Shown here in pieces: positions 1 through 7,813 of a stretch of 64,000 bases of DNA. A program made the position numbers and the translations under genes. Position 1 is the first letter of the stretch, and every line of letters starts with the position of its first letter. The notes under the pieces were generated by a model that was not told the origin of the DNA, ran no database searches, and saw only the letters and a program-made list of their open reading frames with translations. Source of the stretch: Catellatospora tritici (lineage in GTDB: Bacteria; Actinomycetota; Actinomycetes; Mycobacteriales; Micromonosporaceae); the NCBI RefSeq assembly GCF_019083965.1, contig NZ_JAHRCY010000025.1, positions 47,907 through 111,906 of the forward strand, in the 5' to 3' direction.

Positions 1-644
1 ACGCCACCGAGGCGCTGCGCGTCCTGCGCGACACCGAGGTCGACGCGGTCTTCCTCGACCTGCGCATGCCCGGCCTGGACGGCATGGACCTGGCCCGGCT
101 GCTGCAGCGCTTCGCCCGCTCCCCCGCCGTCGTCTTCGTCACCGCCTACGACGACCGGGCCGCCGACGCGTTCGACCTCGGCGTCGTCGACTACGTACGC
201 AAGCCGGTACGGCCCGAACGGATCGCCGAGTCGTTGCGACGGGTGCTGGCAGAACGCGGCCATGGCGGCGAACGGCCCGCCCCTGACCCGGCCGGGGCGG
301 ACGTGACCATCCCGGTCGAGCTCGGCGGCGTGGTCAAGCTGCTGCCCCGCTCGGCGGTGTGCTGGGTGGAGGCGCAGGGCGACTACGCCCGGCTGCACAC
401 CGCCGACGGCTCACACCTGGTCCGGGTGTCGCTGACCCAGTTGGAGGAGCGCTGGACCGAGGCCGGTTTCCTGCGCATCCACCGGTCGTACCTGGTCCGG
501 CTGGACCTGGTCACCGAGTTGCGGCTGACCGGCTCCGGGTACGTCGTCACCGTGGAAGGCCACCAGCTCCCGGTCGCGCGGCGGCACACCCGCGCGCTCA
601 AGGACCGGCTCATCCGCCCGGCCAAGCAGCACTGGACCGCCTGA
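1..644 (+). CDS. LytTR-family response regulator (5' end outside window)
   Basis: DNA-binding response regulator, truncated by the window edge; the frame is open from base 3. The visible part begins late in the receiver domain: FLDLRMPG contains the likely phospho-acceptor Asp, followed by the conserved Thr (FVTAYD) and Lys (YVRKPV). After a Pro-rich linker comes a LytTR domain of about 100 residues (VCWVEAQGDYARLH, FLRIHRSYLV, LPVARRH). LytTR regulators normally pair with a sensor kinase, probably encoded just upstream. The downstream DUF485-symporter pair on the same strand is the expected target, by analogy with LytTR systems that control carboxylate transporters; that target is inferred. 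Confidence 0.9.
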   Translation, partial: ATEALRVLRDTEVDAVFLDLRMPGLDGMDLARLLQRFARSPAVVFVTAYDDRAADAFDLGVVDYVRKPVRPERIAESLRRVLAERGHGGERPAPDPAGADVTIPVELGGVVKLLPRSAVCWVEAQGDYARLHTADGSHLVRVSLTQLEERWTEAGFLRIHRSYLVRLDLVTELRLTGSGYVVTVEGHQLPVARRHTRALKDRLIRPAKQHWTA

Positions 645-665
645 CGGCGCGGGCCACGCCACCCC

Positions 666-720
666 GCCGCCGCACGCCGCCACCCGTCGCCGCACGCCGC
701 CGCACGCCGCCACCCGCCGT
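666..720. repeat. Short GC-rich direct repeats after the regulator
   Basis: The spacer after the regulator stop consists of imperfect copies of a unit like cgccgcacgccgccaccc. No coding frame here looks real. The rest of the 306-base gap holds the palindromic element at 738-790 and the presumed promoter of the DUF485 gene, for which I see no convincing -35/-10 pair. Confidence 0.6.
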
Positions 721-737
721 CGCTTATGCGCAGCGGC

Positions 738-790
738 GTTAAGAAGGGGCCCTTCTACATCGGAAAGCGATAACAAGGTGCCCTTCCTTA
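738..790. repeat. GGGCCC-centred palindromic element, copy 1
   Basis: Two linked palindromic blocks (aagaaggggcccttct and a degenerate caaggtgcccttcctta) flank a core containing aaagcgataa. The same arrangement occurs in opposite orientation at 11740-11790, which marks it as a dispersed intergenic repeat and not part of a gene. Confidence 0.7.
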
Positions 791-950
791 CCCCCTCGGG
801 GGTGCCGTTCGGCGAGGGGGGTGAGCCGCTGGGCGCGTGGGCGCTACCGTTCGGCGCGTGCGGCCGCCGCGCCCGATTTGCCCGTACCGGCGGGCGATCA
901 CCAGTCCTAGCCTGCGCTGAACCGTTCCCCTCCCCACAGGCTGGTGACAC

Positions 951-1298
951 ATGAGCACCGACGCTCCTGAGACGAGCGCAGCCGCGCCCGACCGCTACGA
1001 GCAGGTGGCCGCGAGCCCCGAATTCGACGGGCTGCGCCGCGCGCTGCGACGCTTCGTCTTCCCGATGACCATCGCCTTCTTCACCTGGTACGCGCTCTAC
1101 GTGATCCTCTCGGCGTACGCGCGCGGCTTTATGGGCAAGGTCGTCCTCGGCGATCACATCAACGTCGCCCTGATCTTCGGGCTGCTGCAGTTCGTCTCCA
1201 CGTTCCTCATCGCGTGGCTGTACGCCCGCTACGCCGACCGCAAGCTCGACCCCGTCGCCGAGCAGATCAAGGCCGAGCTGGAAGGAGGCGACCAGTGA
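951..1298 (+). CDS. DUF485 membrane protein (symporter partner)
   Basis: Small inner-membrane protein of 115 residues with two transmembrane helices (about 45-65 and 80-102) between an acidic, polar N-terminus and a charged C-terminus. The DUF485 family (YjcH type) is encoded next to acetate/cation symporters and is thought to assist or be co-produced with them. The stop codon overlaps the GTG start of the symporter gene, so translation is probably coupled. The ATG at 951 is the first in-frame start and gives the usual family length. Confidence 0.92.
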   Translation: MSTDAPETSAAAPDRYEQVAASPEFDGLRRALRRFVFPMTIAFFTWYALYVILSAYARGFMGKVVLGDHINVALIFGLLQFVSTFLIAWLYARYADRKLDPVAEQIKAELEGGDQ

Positions 1299-2938
1299 GC
1301 GCCCGTACCCTCACCATCGTCCTGTTCGTCGTCTTCGTGCTGATCACGCTGGCCATCACCATCTGGGCCAGCCGCCAGACCCGCACCGCCACCGACTTCT
1401 ACGCCGGCGGCCGCTCGTTCTCCGGCTTCGCCAACGGCATGGCCATCGGCGGCGACTACATGTCGGCCGCCAGCTTCCTGGGCATCGCGGGCATCATCGC
1501 GCTCTCGGGCTACGACGGCTTCCTCTACTCCATCGGCTTCCTGGTCGCCTGGCTGGTCGCGCTGCTGCTGGTGGCCGAACTGCTGCGCAACTCCGGCAAG
1601 TACACGATGGCCGACGTGCTGGCGTTCCGGATGCGGCAGACCCCGGTCCGGGTCGCCGCCTCCATCTCCACCATCACCGTGTCGATCTTCTACCTGCTGG
1701 CGCAGATGGTCGGCGCGGGCGCCCTGGTCGCGCTGCTGCTGGGCATCAAACCCGGACAGACCTTCCTGGGTATGGACGCCGCCACCGCGAAGATCGCCAC
1801 CATCGTCTTCATCGGCATCCTCATGATCGTCTACGTCACCGTCGGCGGCATGAAGGGCACCACCTACGTCCAGATCGTCAAGGCGTTCCTGCTCATGGTC
1901 GGCGCCGCGCTGATGACCGTGCTGGTGCTCGCGGCGTTCAAGTTCAACCTGTCCGACCTGCTCGGCAGCGCGGCCGAGAAGTCCGGCAAGGGCGCGGCGT
2001 TCCTCGAACCCGGGCTGCGGTACGGCAAGGAGGTCGCCGGCGACGCCACGCAGACCTTCTACAACAAGATGGACCTGCTGTCGCTCGGCATCGCGCTGGT
2101 CCTCGGCACCGCGGGCCTGCCGCACATCCTGATCCGCTTCTACACCGTGCCCAACTCCAAGGCGGCCCGCAAGAGCGTCCTGTGGGCCATCGGCATCATC
2201 GGCGTCTTCTACCTGATGACCCTGGCCCTGGGCTTCGGCGCCGCGGCCATGGTCGGCGGCGCGGCCATCACCGGCCAGGACAAGAGCGGCAACACCGCCG
2301 CACCGCAGCTGGCCCAGGCGCTGGGCGAGAAGTTCTTCGGCGGCACCAACGGCGGCGCGGCCCTGCTGGCCGTCATCGCCGCGGTCGCCTTCGCCACCAT
2401 CCTGGCCGTGGTCGCCGGGCTCACCCTGGCCTCGTCCAGCTCGCTGGCGCACGACCTCTACGCCAACGTGTGGCGCAAGGGTCAGGTCACCGAGGGCGGC
2501 GAGGTGAAGGTCGCCCGCATCTCCGCGTTCGCCATCGGCGCGGTCGCGATCGTGCTGGCCATCTTCGCGCAGAGCCTCAACGTGGCGTTCCTGGTGGCGC
2601 TGGCGTTCGCGGTGGCGGCCTCGGGCAACCTGCCCGCCATCCTGTACTCGCTGTTCTGGAAGAAGTTCACCACCGCCGGGGCCACCGCGGCCATCTACGG
2701 TGGCCTGATCACCGCCGTGGTGCTGGTGTTCTTCTCGCCGGTCGTGTCCGGCACCCCGACGGCGATGTTCCCGGACTCCGACTGGCACTGGTTCCCGCTG
2801 TCCAACCCGGGCATCATCTCGATTCCGGTCGGCTTCCTGTGCGGCTGGATCGGCACCATGCTGTCGCGCGAGTCCGCCGACGCGGCCAAGTTCGCCGAGC
2901 TGGAGGTCCGGTCGCTGACCGGCCACGGCGCGCACTGA
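1295..2938 (+). CDS. Cation:acetate symporter, SSS family (ActP-like)
   Basis: Sodium:solute symporter of 547 residues with about 13 hydrophobic helices. The start is the GTG at 1295, preceded by a good Shine-Dalgarno (ggagg, 7 bases upstream) and overlapping the DUF485 stop as GTGA. An in-frame GTG further upstream would add a charged, non-membrane segment. The early motif TDFYAGGRSFSGFANG and the following GGDYMSAASFLG are typical of the ActP/MctC branch, which imports acetate and related short monocarboxylates. The gene pair sits behind a LytTR regulator, suggesting substrate-responsive control. The exact substrate cannot be read from sequence. Confidence 0.93.
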   Translation: MSARTLTIVLFVVFVLITLAITIWASRQTRTATDFYAGGRSFSGFANGMAIGGDYMSAASFLGIAGIIALSGYDGFLYSIGFLVAWLVALLLVAELLRNSGKYTMADVLAFRMRQTPVRVAASISTITVSIFYLLAQMVGAGALVALLLGIKPGQTFLGMDAATAKIATIVFIGILMIVYVTVGGMKGTTYVQIVKAFLLMVGAALMTVLVLAAFKFNLSDLLGSAAEKSGKGAAFLEPGLRYGKEVAGDATQTFYNKMDLLSLGIALVLGTAGLPHILIRFYTVPNSKAARKSVLWAIGIIGVFYLMTLALGFGAAAMVGGAAITGQDKSGNTAAPQLAQALGEKFFGGTNGGAALLAVIAAVAFATILAVVAGLTLASSSSLAHDLYANVWRKGQVTEGGEVKVARISAFAIGAVAIVLAIFAQSLNVAFLVALAFAVAASGNLPAILYSLFWKKFTTAGATAAIYGGLITAVVLVFFSPVVSGTPTAMFPDSDWHWFPLSNPGIISIPVGFLCGWIGTMLSRESADAAKFAELEVRSLTGHGAH

Positions 2939-2951
2939 GCACCGCACGAGG

Positions 2952-2989
2952 AAAGGTGGCGCGGGTCTGGCAGGACCCGCGCCACCTTT
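2952..2989. terminator. Bidirectional terminator hairpin
   Basis: Perfect 16-bp stem (2952-2967 with 2974-2989) around a 6-base loop, beginning with AAA and ending with TTT. It lies between the convergent symporter and CBS genes and can stop transcription from either side. Confidence 0.85.
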
Positions 2990-3004
2990 GTCACGCGTAC
3001 GGCG

Positions 3005-3436
3005 TCACGCCCGGCTCGGCGGCGCCTTGCAGATCGTCTCCACGAAGTGGGCCAGCTTGTCGTGGTCCAGGTGCTGGGCCAGGTCCGCCTCACTGATCAT
3101 GCCGACGAGCTGGTGGTCCTCGATCACCGGAATTCGGCGGATCTTGTGCTGCTCCATCAGCTTGAGCACCTCGTTCTCGTCGGCCTTGGCGTCCACCCAG
3201 ATCGGGGTGCCCTGCGCCAACTGGGCCGCGGTCATCTTGGCCGGATCCTTGCCCGCCGCGATGCACTTGATCACAATGTCGCGGTCGGTGATGATCCCGC
3301 GTAGCTTGTCGTCCTCACCGCAGATCGGCAGCGAGCCCACCTGCAGGTCCCGCATCATCTGCGCGGCCCGGTCGAGCGTCTCGCTCTCGGGCACGCACTG
3401 CACCCCGAAATGCATCATCTGCTTCGCCGTCGTCAT
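3005..3436 (-). CDS. hrp1: CBS-domain protein, Hrp1 type
   Basis: Protein of 143 residues made of two CBS motifs, the same length and organisation as Mycobacterium tuberculosis Hrp1 (Rv2626c), a hypoxic-response protein of the DosR regulon. Shared landmarks recalled from that family are an MTTA start, GVQCVPESETL, LPICGEDDKL, TDRDIVIK and the C-terminal ISEADLAQHL. CBS pairs usually bind adenosine nucleotides; for Hrp1 the physiological ligand is not settled. It is monocistronic and convergent with the symporter. No DosR-like box was recognised upstream. Confidence 0.9.
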   Translation of the reverse strand: MTTAKQMMHFGVQCVPESETLDRAAQMMRDLQVGSLPICGEDDKLRGIITDRDIVIKCIAAGKDPAKMTAAQLAQGTPIWVDAKADENEVLKLMEQHKIRRIPVIEDHQLVGMISEADLAQHLDHDKLAHFVETICKAPPSRA

Positions 3437-3523
3437 GGCAACCCCCCTCGAACGGTCCCCTGGGGCTCATCCTGCGCTGGCGCCCGACCCGCGCGCACGT
3501 TAATCGACAGACATCGTCGCAGG

Positions 3524-4144
3524 TCAGGCCACTATCGCGGGGTGACGTGGATCGTTGAGCGACACGACGACGTCGGCGAAGGTGTCCGGGGCGACCTCCT
3601 CGTCGTAGCGGGCGTACGCGGGCAGCGTCCAGCCCTGCTCCGGCGGCGTACGGCGGGCCAGCGCCGCCGCCGACGCGCGCAGGTGCACGGTCAGCTCGAA
3701 CGGCAGCCCGGAACCGAGCAGGAACGCCCCACTGACCAGCACCACCGACCCGGGCGGCAGCGTCTGGTACGGCGCCCGCGTCGCCCGGTCGATCGCGGCG
3801 TCCCACAGGCTCGGCAGCACCCGGCCGGTGCCTCCGGACCCCGTCGGGTCGAGCACCTCGCGACGCAGTCCCGCCTCGTCGACCCAGCCCTCGTAGAACG
3901 AGTCAGGGTTGGTCCGGCCGAACTCCAGGCGCAGCGAGGCCGGGCGCAGGAAGTCGGCCGTACGCACATGCAGGACCGCGTGCCCGCGTGCCCGCAGCGG
4001 CGCGACCAGGTCGGCGGCCAACTCGTCCGGCGCCGTCGCGGCCGCCCCGTCGACGGCCACCCGGGTCCAGTCCCGCTGCTCGGCCAGCCCGGCGACGCGT
4101 TCGGTCAGCCCGTCCCGCAGCCGCTGCGGAGAGATCGCTCGCAC
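3524..4144 (-). CDS. Uridine-kinase-like P-loop protein
   Basis: About 206 residues resembling actinobacterial proteins annotated as uridine kinase: N-terminal RLRDGLTERVAGL, then a phosphate-binding region WTRVAVDGAAATAPDELA, a RTADFLRPASLR element and late VVLVSGAFLL. The P-loop is eroded: no GxxxxGKS/T is present, so ATP binding or catalysis is doubtful. I chose the GTG at 4144 because the family usually begins a few residues before SPQRL; a more upstream start at 4201 would extend into the divergent promoter region. Nucleoside phosphorylation is inferred from family naming only. Confidence 0.7.
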   Translation of the reverse strand: MRAISPQRLRDGLTERVAGLAEQRDWTRVAVDGAAATAPDELAADLVAPLRARGHAVLHVRTADFLRPASLRLEFGRTNPDSFYEGWVDEAGLRREVLDPTGSGGTGRVLPSLWDAAIDRATRAPYQTLPPGSVVLVSGAFLLGSGLPFELTVHLRASAAALARRTPPEQGWTLPAYARYDEEVAPDTFADVVVSLNDPRHPAIVA

Positions 4145-4236
4145 TCGGTCACCGTACCGCCCGGCACACCCCCTACTCCGTCCTAGGAATCTGGGCAGCA
4201 TTCCTCGGTAACGCGAAACGGCTAGGCTCCGCCCTC

Positions 4237-5418
4237 ATGTCCACCCCGTACGAACCCGCCGAGGTCGTCGTCGTCCACGCCGGGCAGGAGCCGCCCGGCT
4301 GGTGGGACGCCGCGCTGTTCCTGGCCGGGCCGACGCCCCGCTCCCCCGACGTCGCCTCCTGGCGCCCACGAGCCCTCGAACTGCTGCGCGAGCTGTGGCA
4401 GGGCCCGGGACGGCTGGTCGTGTTCGTGCCGGAGACCGAGACCGGCGGCATGCCGCACGGCTGGGACGCCCAGGTGGCCTGGGAGGACGCCGGGCTGCAC
4501 CTCAGCGACGCGATCGTGTTCTGGGTGCCGCGCGACCTGGCCACCCTGCCCGGCTTCACCACCAACGTCGAGTGGGGCCGATGGGAGGGCAGCGGTCGGG
4601 CCGTGCTCGGCGCCCCATCCGATGCCCCGGGCCTGCGCTACCTGCGGCACTACGCCCGGGTGCACGGCGTGCCGTTCGCCGACACGCTGGCCCGGACCCT
4701 GCTGTTCGCGCTGGCGACGGTGACCCCCGGGCAGCGGCGCGCGGGCGCGCACCGATGGCTGCCGCTGCCGCTGTGGCGCGACTCCGCGCTGCGCACCTGG
4801 CTGGCCGCCCAGGAGGGCGCGGGCAACCGGCTGCGCTCGGCCCGGGTCGCCTGGACCTGGCCCGGACCCGACGGGCGCCCGTTCTTCTGGGCGGCACACG
4901 TGGCCGTCGAGGTCACCGCCGAAGGGCGGGTCAAGGACAACGAGGTGGTGCTGGGCCGCCCGGACATCAGCGTGGTGGTCGCGTACCTGCCCGCGCCACG
5001 GCCCGCCGACACCAGGGTCGTGCTGGTCCGGGAGTTCCGCAGCGGCGCGGTGACCACCGATGGGTACGTGCACGAGCTGCCCGGCGGCTCCACCCGCCCC
5101 GGCACCGGACCGGTCGACCCGCTGGCCACCGCGGTGGCCGAACTGGCCGAGGAGACCGGCCTGCGCGTCGCCCCGGCGCGGCTGCGCGCCCACGGCGCCC
5201 GCCAGGTCGCCGCGACCCTGTCCGCGCACCGGGTCCACCTGTTCGGCCTCGAACTCACCGAGGCCGAACTCGACGCCCTGACCACCGGACCCCGCGAACA
5301 CGGCGTGACCGCCGACGGCGAACACACCACCGTCGAGATCACCACCTATGGCGCCCTGCTCACCGACCCCGACGTCGACTGGGGCACCGTAGGCCTCGTC
5401 AGCACCGTCCTTAGGTAA
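4237..5418 (+). CDS. Nucleoside 2-deoxyribosyltransferase-like / NUDIX fusion
   Basis: A 393-residue two-domain protein starting at the ATG at 4237. Residues about 1-150 resemble the nucleoside 2-deoxyribosyltransferase-like family (AALFLAGPTPR, LVVFVPETE, ADAIVFWVPR-type strand, NVEWGRWE). Residues about 190-393 form a NUDIX fold with the core LPGGSTRPG...AVAELAEETGL. The NUDIX signature is imperfect: the Arg of the REUXEE part is Ala here. A combined role in handling modified or damaged nucleotides is plausible but inferred. The last codons and stop lie inside a short intergenic repeat (5413-5452). Confidence 0.82.
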   Translation: MSTPYEPAEVVVVHAGQEPPGWWDAALFLAGPTPRSPDVASWRPRALELLRELWQGPGRLVVFVPETETGGMPHGWDAQVAWEDAGLHLSDAIVFWVPRDLATLPGFTTNVEWGRWEGSGRAVLGAPSDAPGLRYLRHYARVHGVPFADTLARTLLFALATVTPGQRRAGAHRWLPLPLWRDSALRTWLAAQEGAGNRLRSARVAWTWPGPDGRPFFWAAHVAVEVTAEGRVKDNEVVLGRPDISVVVAYLPAPRPADTRVVLVREFRSGAVTTDGYVHELPGGSTRPGTGPVDPLATAVAELAEETGLRVAPARLRAHGARQVAATLSAHRVHLFGLELTEAELDALTTGPREHGVTADGEHTTVEITTYGALLTDPDVDWGTVGLVSTVLR

Positions 5419-5517
5419 GGAAGGGCAGCTTCAGGTAAGGAAGGGCAGCTTCGTCGGCTCGCGTCAGCGAGACGGGCGGCGGCTCGGCTCGGAATACGTT
5501 GTGGAAGGGCCCCTTCC
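5413..5517. repeat. Tandem 20-bp repeat plus GGGCCC palindrome
   Basis: An identical 20-bp unit occurs twice head to tail (5413-5432 and 5433-5452), the first copy overlapping the stop codon of the upstream gene. A palindrome ggaagggccccttcc follows at 5503-5517. These are half-units of the dispersed family seen at 738-790 and 11740-11790. Confidence 0.7.
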
Positions 5518-5559
5518 TGACCGCCGGAGGCGGGCGGCGGGGCGACGCGGGCGGGCGGG

Positions 5560-6447
5560 TCAGCGGATCGCGGGAGTGCGGGGTTCCGGGGCAGGGGGCG
5601 GTAGTTCGACAGTGAGCGGCTGCTCGGCGGCCGCTTCCCCGGCGAAGGCGGCCAGGACGGCGGCGGTGCACTCGGCGTCGGCAGAGGCGACCAGCGGCAG
5701 CGGGTTGCCGCCCGCCAGGCGGAACGGGACCCCGGCGGCGGTACGCGCCACCCCGCCCGCCTCGGCGACCAGCAACAGCCCGGCCGCGTGGTCCCACGGG
5801 TTGTCCCAGGTCACCACAATCGCACCCCGGCCACCCCGGGCCAGTGCGAGGTAGTCCAGCCCAGTGGTGTCGTAGAACGCCATCGACACGCCGCGGCGGG
5901 CCAGCGCGTGGAAGCCACGCCGGTCCCGCTCGGTCCACCAGCGCGGACTGGCCACCGTCACGTCGAGGTGGCGCAGCTGCGGGCCGGTCGGGCGGACCCG
6001 GACCCGCTCGCCATCGATCCAGGCACCGCCACCGACCCGGGCGGTCGCGACCAGGTCCAGCGCCGGCGCGTACGTCCAGGAGGCGAGCAGCTCACCCTGG
6101 TGCGCCAGCGCGACCAGTACGGTGAACCGCGGGCTGCCGTCGACGAAGTTCGCCGTACCGTCGATGGGGTCGATGATCCACGCGGGCGCGTCGCCGTTCA
6201 GCAGCTCCAGCACGCTCGGGTCGGCCGCGACGGCCTCCTCGCCGACCACCACCGAGCCCGGCAGCAGCGCCGTGAGTTCACGGGTCAGTTCCCGCTCGGC
6301 GGCATGGTCGGCGATCGTGACCAGATCGCCCGGTTTCTTCTCGCTCACCTCGGCGTCGGCCAGCCGCCCGAACCGCGGCATGATCTGCTCCGCGGCCACC
6401 CGACGCACCACCTGCTCGACCCGAGCCACATCCCTGTCGTCAAACAC
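5560..6447 (-). CDS. Inositol monophosphatase family protein
   Basis: Protein of 295 residues starting at the GTG at 6447. It shows the metal-binding signatures of the Mg-dependent, Li-sensitive phosphatase superfamily: a GE(E) motif in VVVGEEAV, IIDPIDGTANFVDG, and a late WDNPWDHAAG that supplies the third Asp. Members dephosphorylate inositol-phosphate, histidinol-phosphate, fructose-bisphosphate or PAP. The sequence alone does not decide the substrate, though the IDGT and WD-AAG spacing fits IMPase/HisN-like enzymes. It is monocistronic. A Pro/Ala-rich tail of about 20 residues follows the fold. Confidence 0.9.
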   Translation of the reverse strand: MFDDRDVARVEQVVRRVAAEQIMPRFGRLADAEVSEKKPGDLVTIADHAAERELTRELTALLPGSVVVGEEAVAADPSVLELLNGDAPAWIIDPIDGTANFVDGSPRFTVLVALAHQGELLASWTYAPALDLVATARVGGGAWIDGERVRVRPTGPQLRHLDVTVASPRWWTERDRRGFHALARRGVSMAFYDTTGLDYLALARGGRGAIVVTWDNPWDHAAGLLLVAEAGGVARTAAGVPFRLAGGNPLPLVASADAECTAAVLAAFAGEAAAEQPLTVELPPPAPEPRTPAIR

Positions 6448-7385
6448 CCGCCCAGCCTGCCACGACGCGAGTGAAGTAACCGCAACCGGCACGTAGCCGC
6501 GTCGTTTACCGGCCGTGATCTTTCGGGTACCCACCGCGCGATCTGCGAGTGGGCAACACCTCCCGGAACAAGCACTACGGCCGCGGCGAGCCGCGGGCAG
6601 ACGGCACTCCTGGAACAAGGACTACGGCCGCGGCGAGCCGCGGGCAGGCGGCACCCTCCCCGTACAAGCACTACGGCCGCGGCGAGCCGCGGGCAGGCGG
6701 CGCGTCCCGTAACAAGCGCCACGGCCGGAGCCAGACCTACGGCCACCCCGGCACCACGTCCTGGCTGGCTGCCCAGGGGCACCGGCGCGCTGGCCGCGGT
6801 CGCCGCGTTCGGCAGGCGGGCTCTGCCGTGGACAGACGATCCCTGACGCCTGGCACGCCCCGGCCGATCTGGGGCGGCGAAGCCTGGTCCCGGACCTGGC
6901 CGGGATGTCCGGACGGGACGACCGGCCGCACCAGTTCGGACTGTTGCAGGCCAATTCGTTGCGCACCTTGCGGGTGGGTGGCGGCACCGGCCCGATGGAC
7001 GAGGCGGTCCGCGACGGCGTGACGCACCTGCTGTGCCGCAACGACTCCGGCGGCGTCGATCGGAGCTCCCGCCCTACGGCGGGTGGCGCGCGGTGGTGGC
7101 CCACGAACGGCGCGTGCACCAGCGCTCCCCCGTGGCAACGCTGGACGAATCGGGGCAGCCGGTGGCAGCGGCGGTCGGCGGTCGGCGGTGGACCTGCTGC
7201 CTCGGCGGTTAACTCCTAGGCGATACGTTGGCAGCCCGCCAACGAGTTGGCAGCGGCCGCGACCTCGGCGTTCCGACCTGTCGAGTATGTCCATTCAGCC
7301 CCGAAAGATGCCAGTTCTCCCCTAGCGTGAGCCTGGGCCGATTCAGCATGGTGCTGCGGCCGTCAGCCGAGGAGGCATGGCAACA
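6448..7385. other. Gene-poor stretch with repeats and possible gene remnant
   Basis: No convincing complete gene in 938 bases. The left part holds three tandem repeat copies (6565-6708). Between about 6840 and 7220 the plus strand has short open frames (for example 6905-7219) with a sensible-looking stretch (LRVGGGTGPMDEAV, THLLCRNDSGG) but poor composition at both ends. This could be the remains of a decayed gene. The right end should hold the promoter of the small gene at 7386. Confidence 0.5.
6565..6730. repeat. Three and a half tandem ~48-bp repeats with internal hairpins
   Basis: Copies at 6565-6611, 6612-6661 and 6662-6708, then a degraded fourth to about 6730. Each full copy carries the perfect 7-bp hairpin ccgcggc-ga-gccgcgg, preceded by a-caag-actacgg. 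Copy lengths of 47, 50 and 47 bases shift the reading frame between copies, so the array is not conserved as protein in any frame. Confidence 0.8.
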
Positions 7386-7682
7386 ATGGCGAAGAACAAC
7401 CGACCCGACCGCGCTACCCGCCGTACCGACGCACCGCGCGCGGCCCAGCCGCACGCGAACCACGCCAGTGGCGGAATGGCCGCGCATCCGGCCGACCAGC
7501 ACCAGGAGTCCCCGCAGGGCATCCAGCACCAGGGTACGCAGCACCAGGGTACGCAGCAGCAGGGCGCGGCCGCGGCGACCGCCGTCGCCACCGGCACGGC
7601 CCAGCGCGAGCACACCGCTCCGGCGCCGACGTCGATGAAGTCCAAGAAGGGCAACCAGCCCAAGCACAGCCCGAAGCGCTGA
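7386..7682 (+). CDS. Small Gln/Ala-rich basic protein, unknown function
   Basis: A 98-residue hydrophilic protein: basic N-terminus (MAKNNRPDRATRR), a central GTQHQGTQQQG repeat and a Lys-rich end (SMKSKKGNQPKHSPKR). No membrane segment or known domain. The ATG at 7386 is preferred over the ATG at 7377 because gaggagg ends at 7375, giving a 10-base spacing to the former and almost none to the latter. Short disordered proteins with similar ends occur in Micromonosporaceae as hypothetical proteins (from memory). A strong terminator follows directly. Confidence 0.65.
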   Translation: MAKNNRPDRATRRTDAPRAAQPHANHASGGMAAHPADQHQESPQGIQHQGTQHQGTQQQGAAAATAVATGTAQREHTAPAPTSMKSKKGNQPKHSPKR

Positions 7683-7691
7683 AGGTCCACG

Positions 7692-7725
7692 GCGGAGGGT
7701 CCGGGCCATGTCCCGGACCCTCCGC
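7692..7725. terminator. Terminator hairpin after small gene
   Basis: Perfect 14-bp GC-rich stem (7692-7705 with 7712-7725) and 6-base loop, 10 bases after the stop codon. There is no clear T-tract. Confidence 0.75.
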
Positions 7726-7732
7726 TCGCTCG

Positions 7733-7792
7733 CGAGTTGCCGGGCAATCGGGGGTATCCGAACCGCGATACCCCCGATTGCCCGGCAACTCG
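7733..7792. terminator. 26-bp perfect inverted repeat between convergent genes
   Basis: Arms 7733-7758 and 7767-7792 are perfectly complementary over 26 bp with an 8-base loop. It lies 7 bases after the previous hairpin and 21 bases from the end of the minus-strand hydrolase gene, so it probably terminates the latter. The arm length is well beyond a typical terminator. Confidence 0.75.
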
Positions 7793-7813
7793 GAACCACG
7801 GCCCGCGCGCTGG

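Noticed and set aside
1229..2947. Long antisense open frame opposite the symporter
   Set aside because: It is a shadow of the strongly GC3-biased symporter gene; its translation is His/Gln/Arg-rich with no domain. The same applies to long antisense frames opposite the helicase, kinase, pyrG, recN and phosphatase-like genes.
6565..6730. Possible CRISPR array
   Set aside because: The repeated units abut each other with no unique spacers, and they contain an internal hairpin. No cas gene is nearby.
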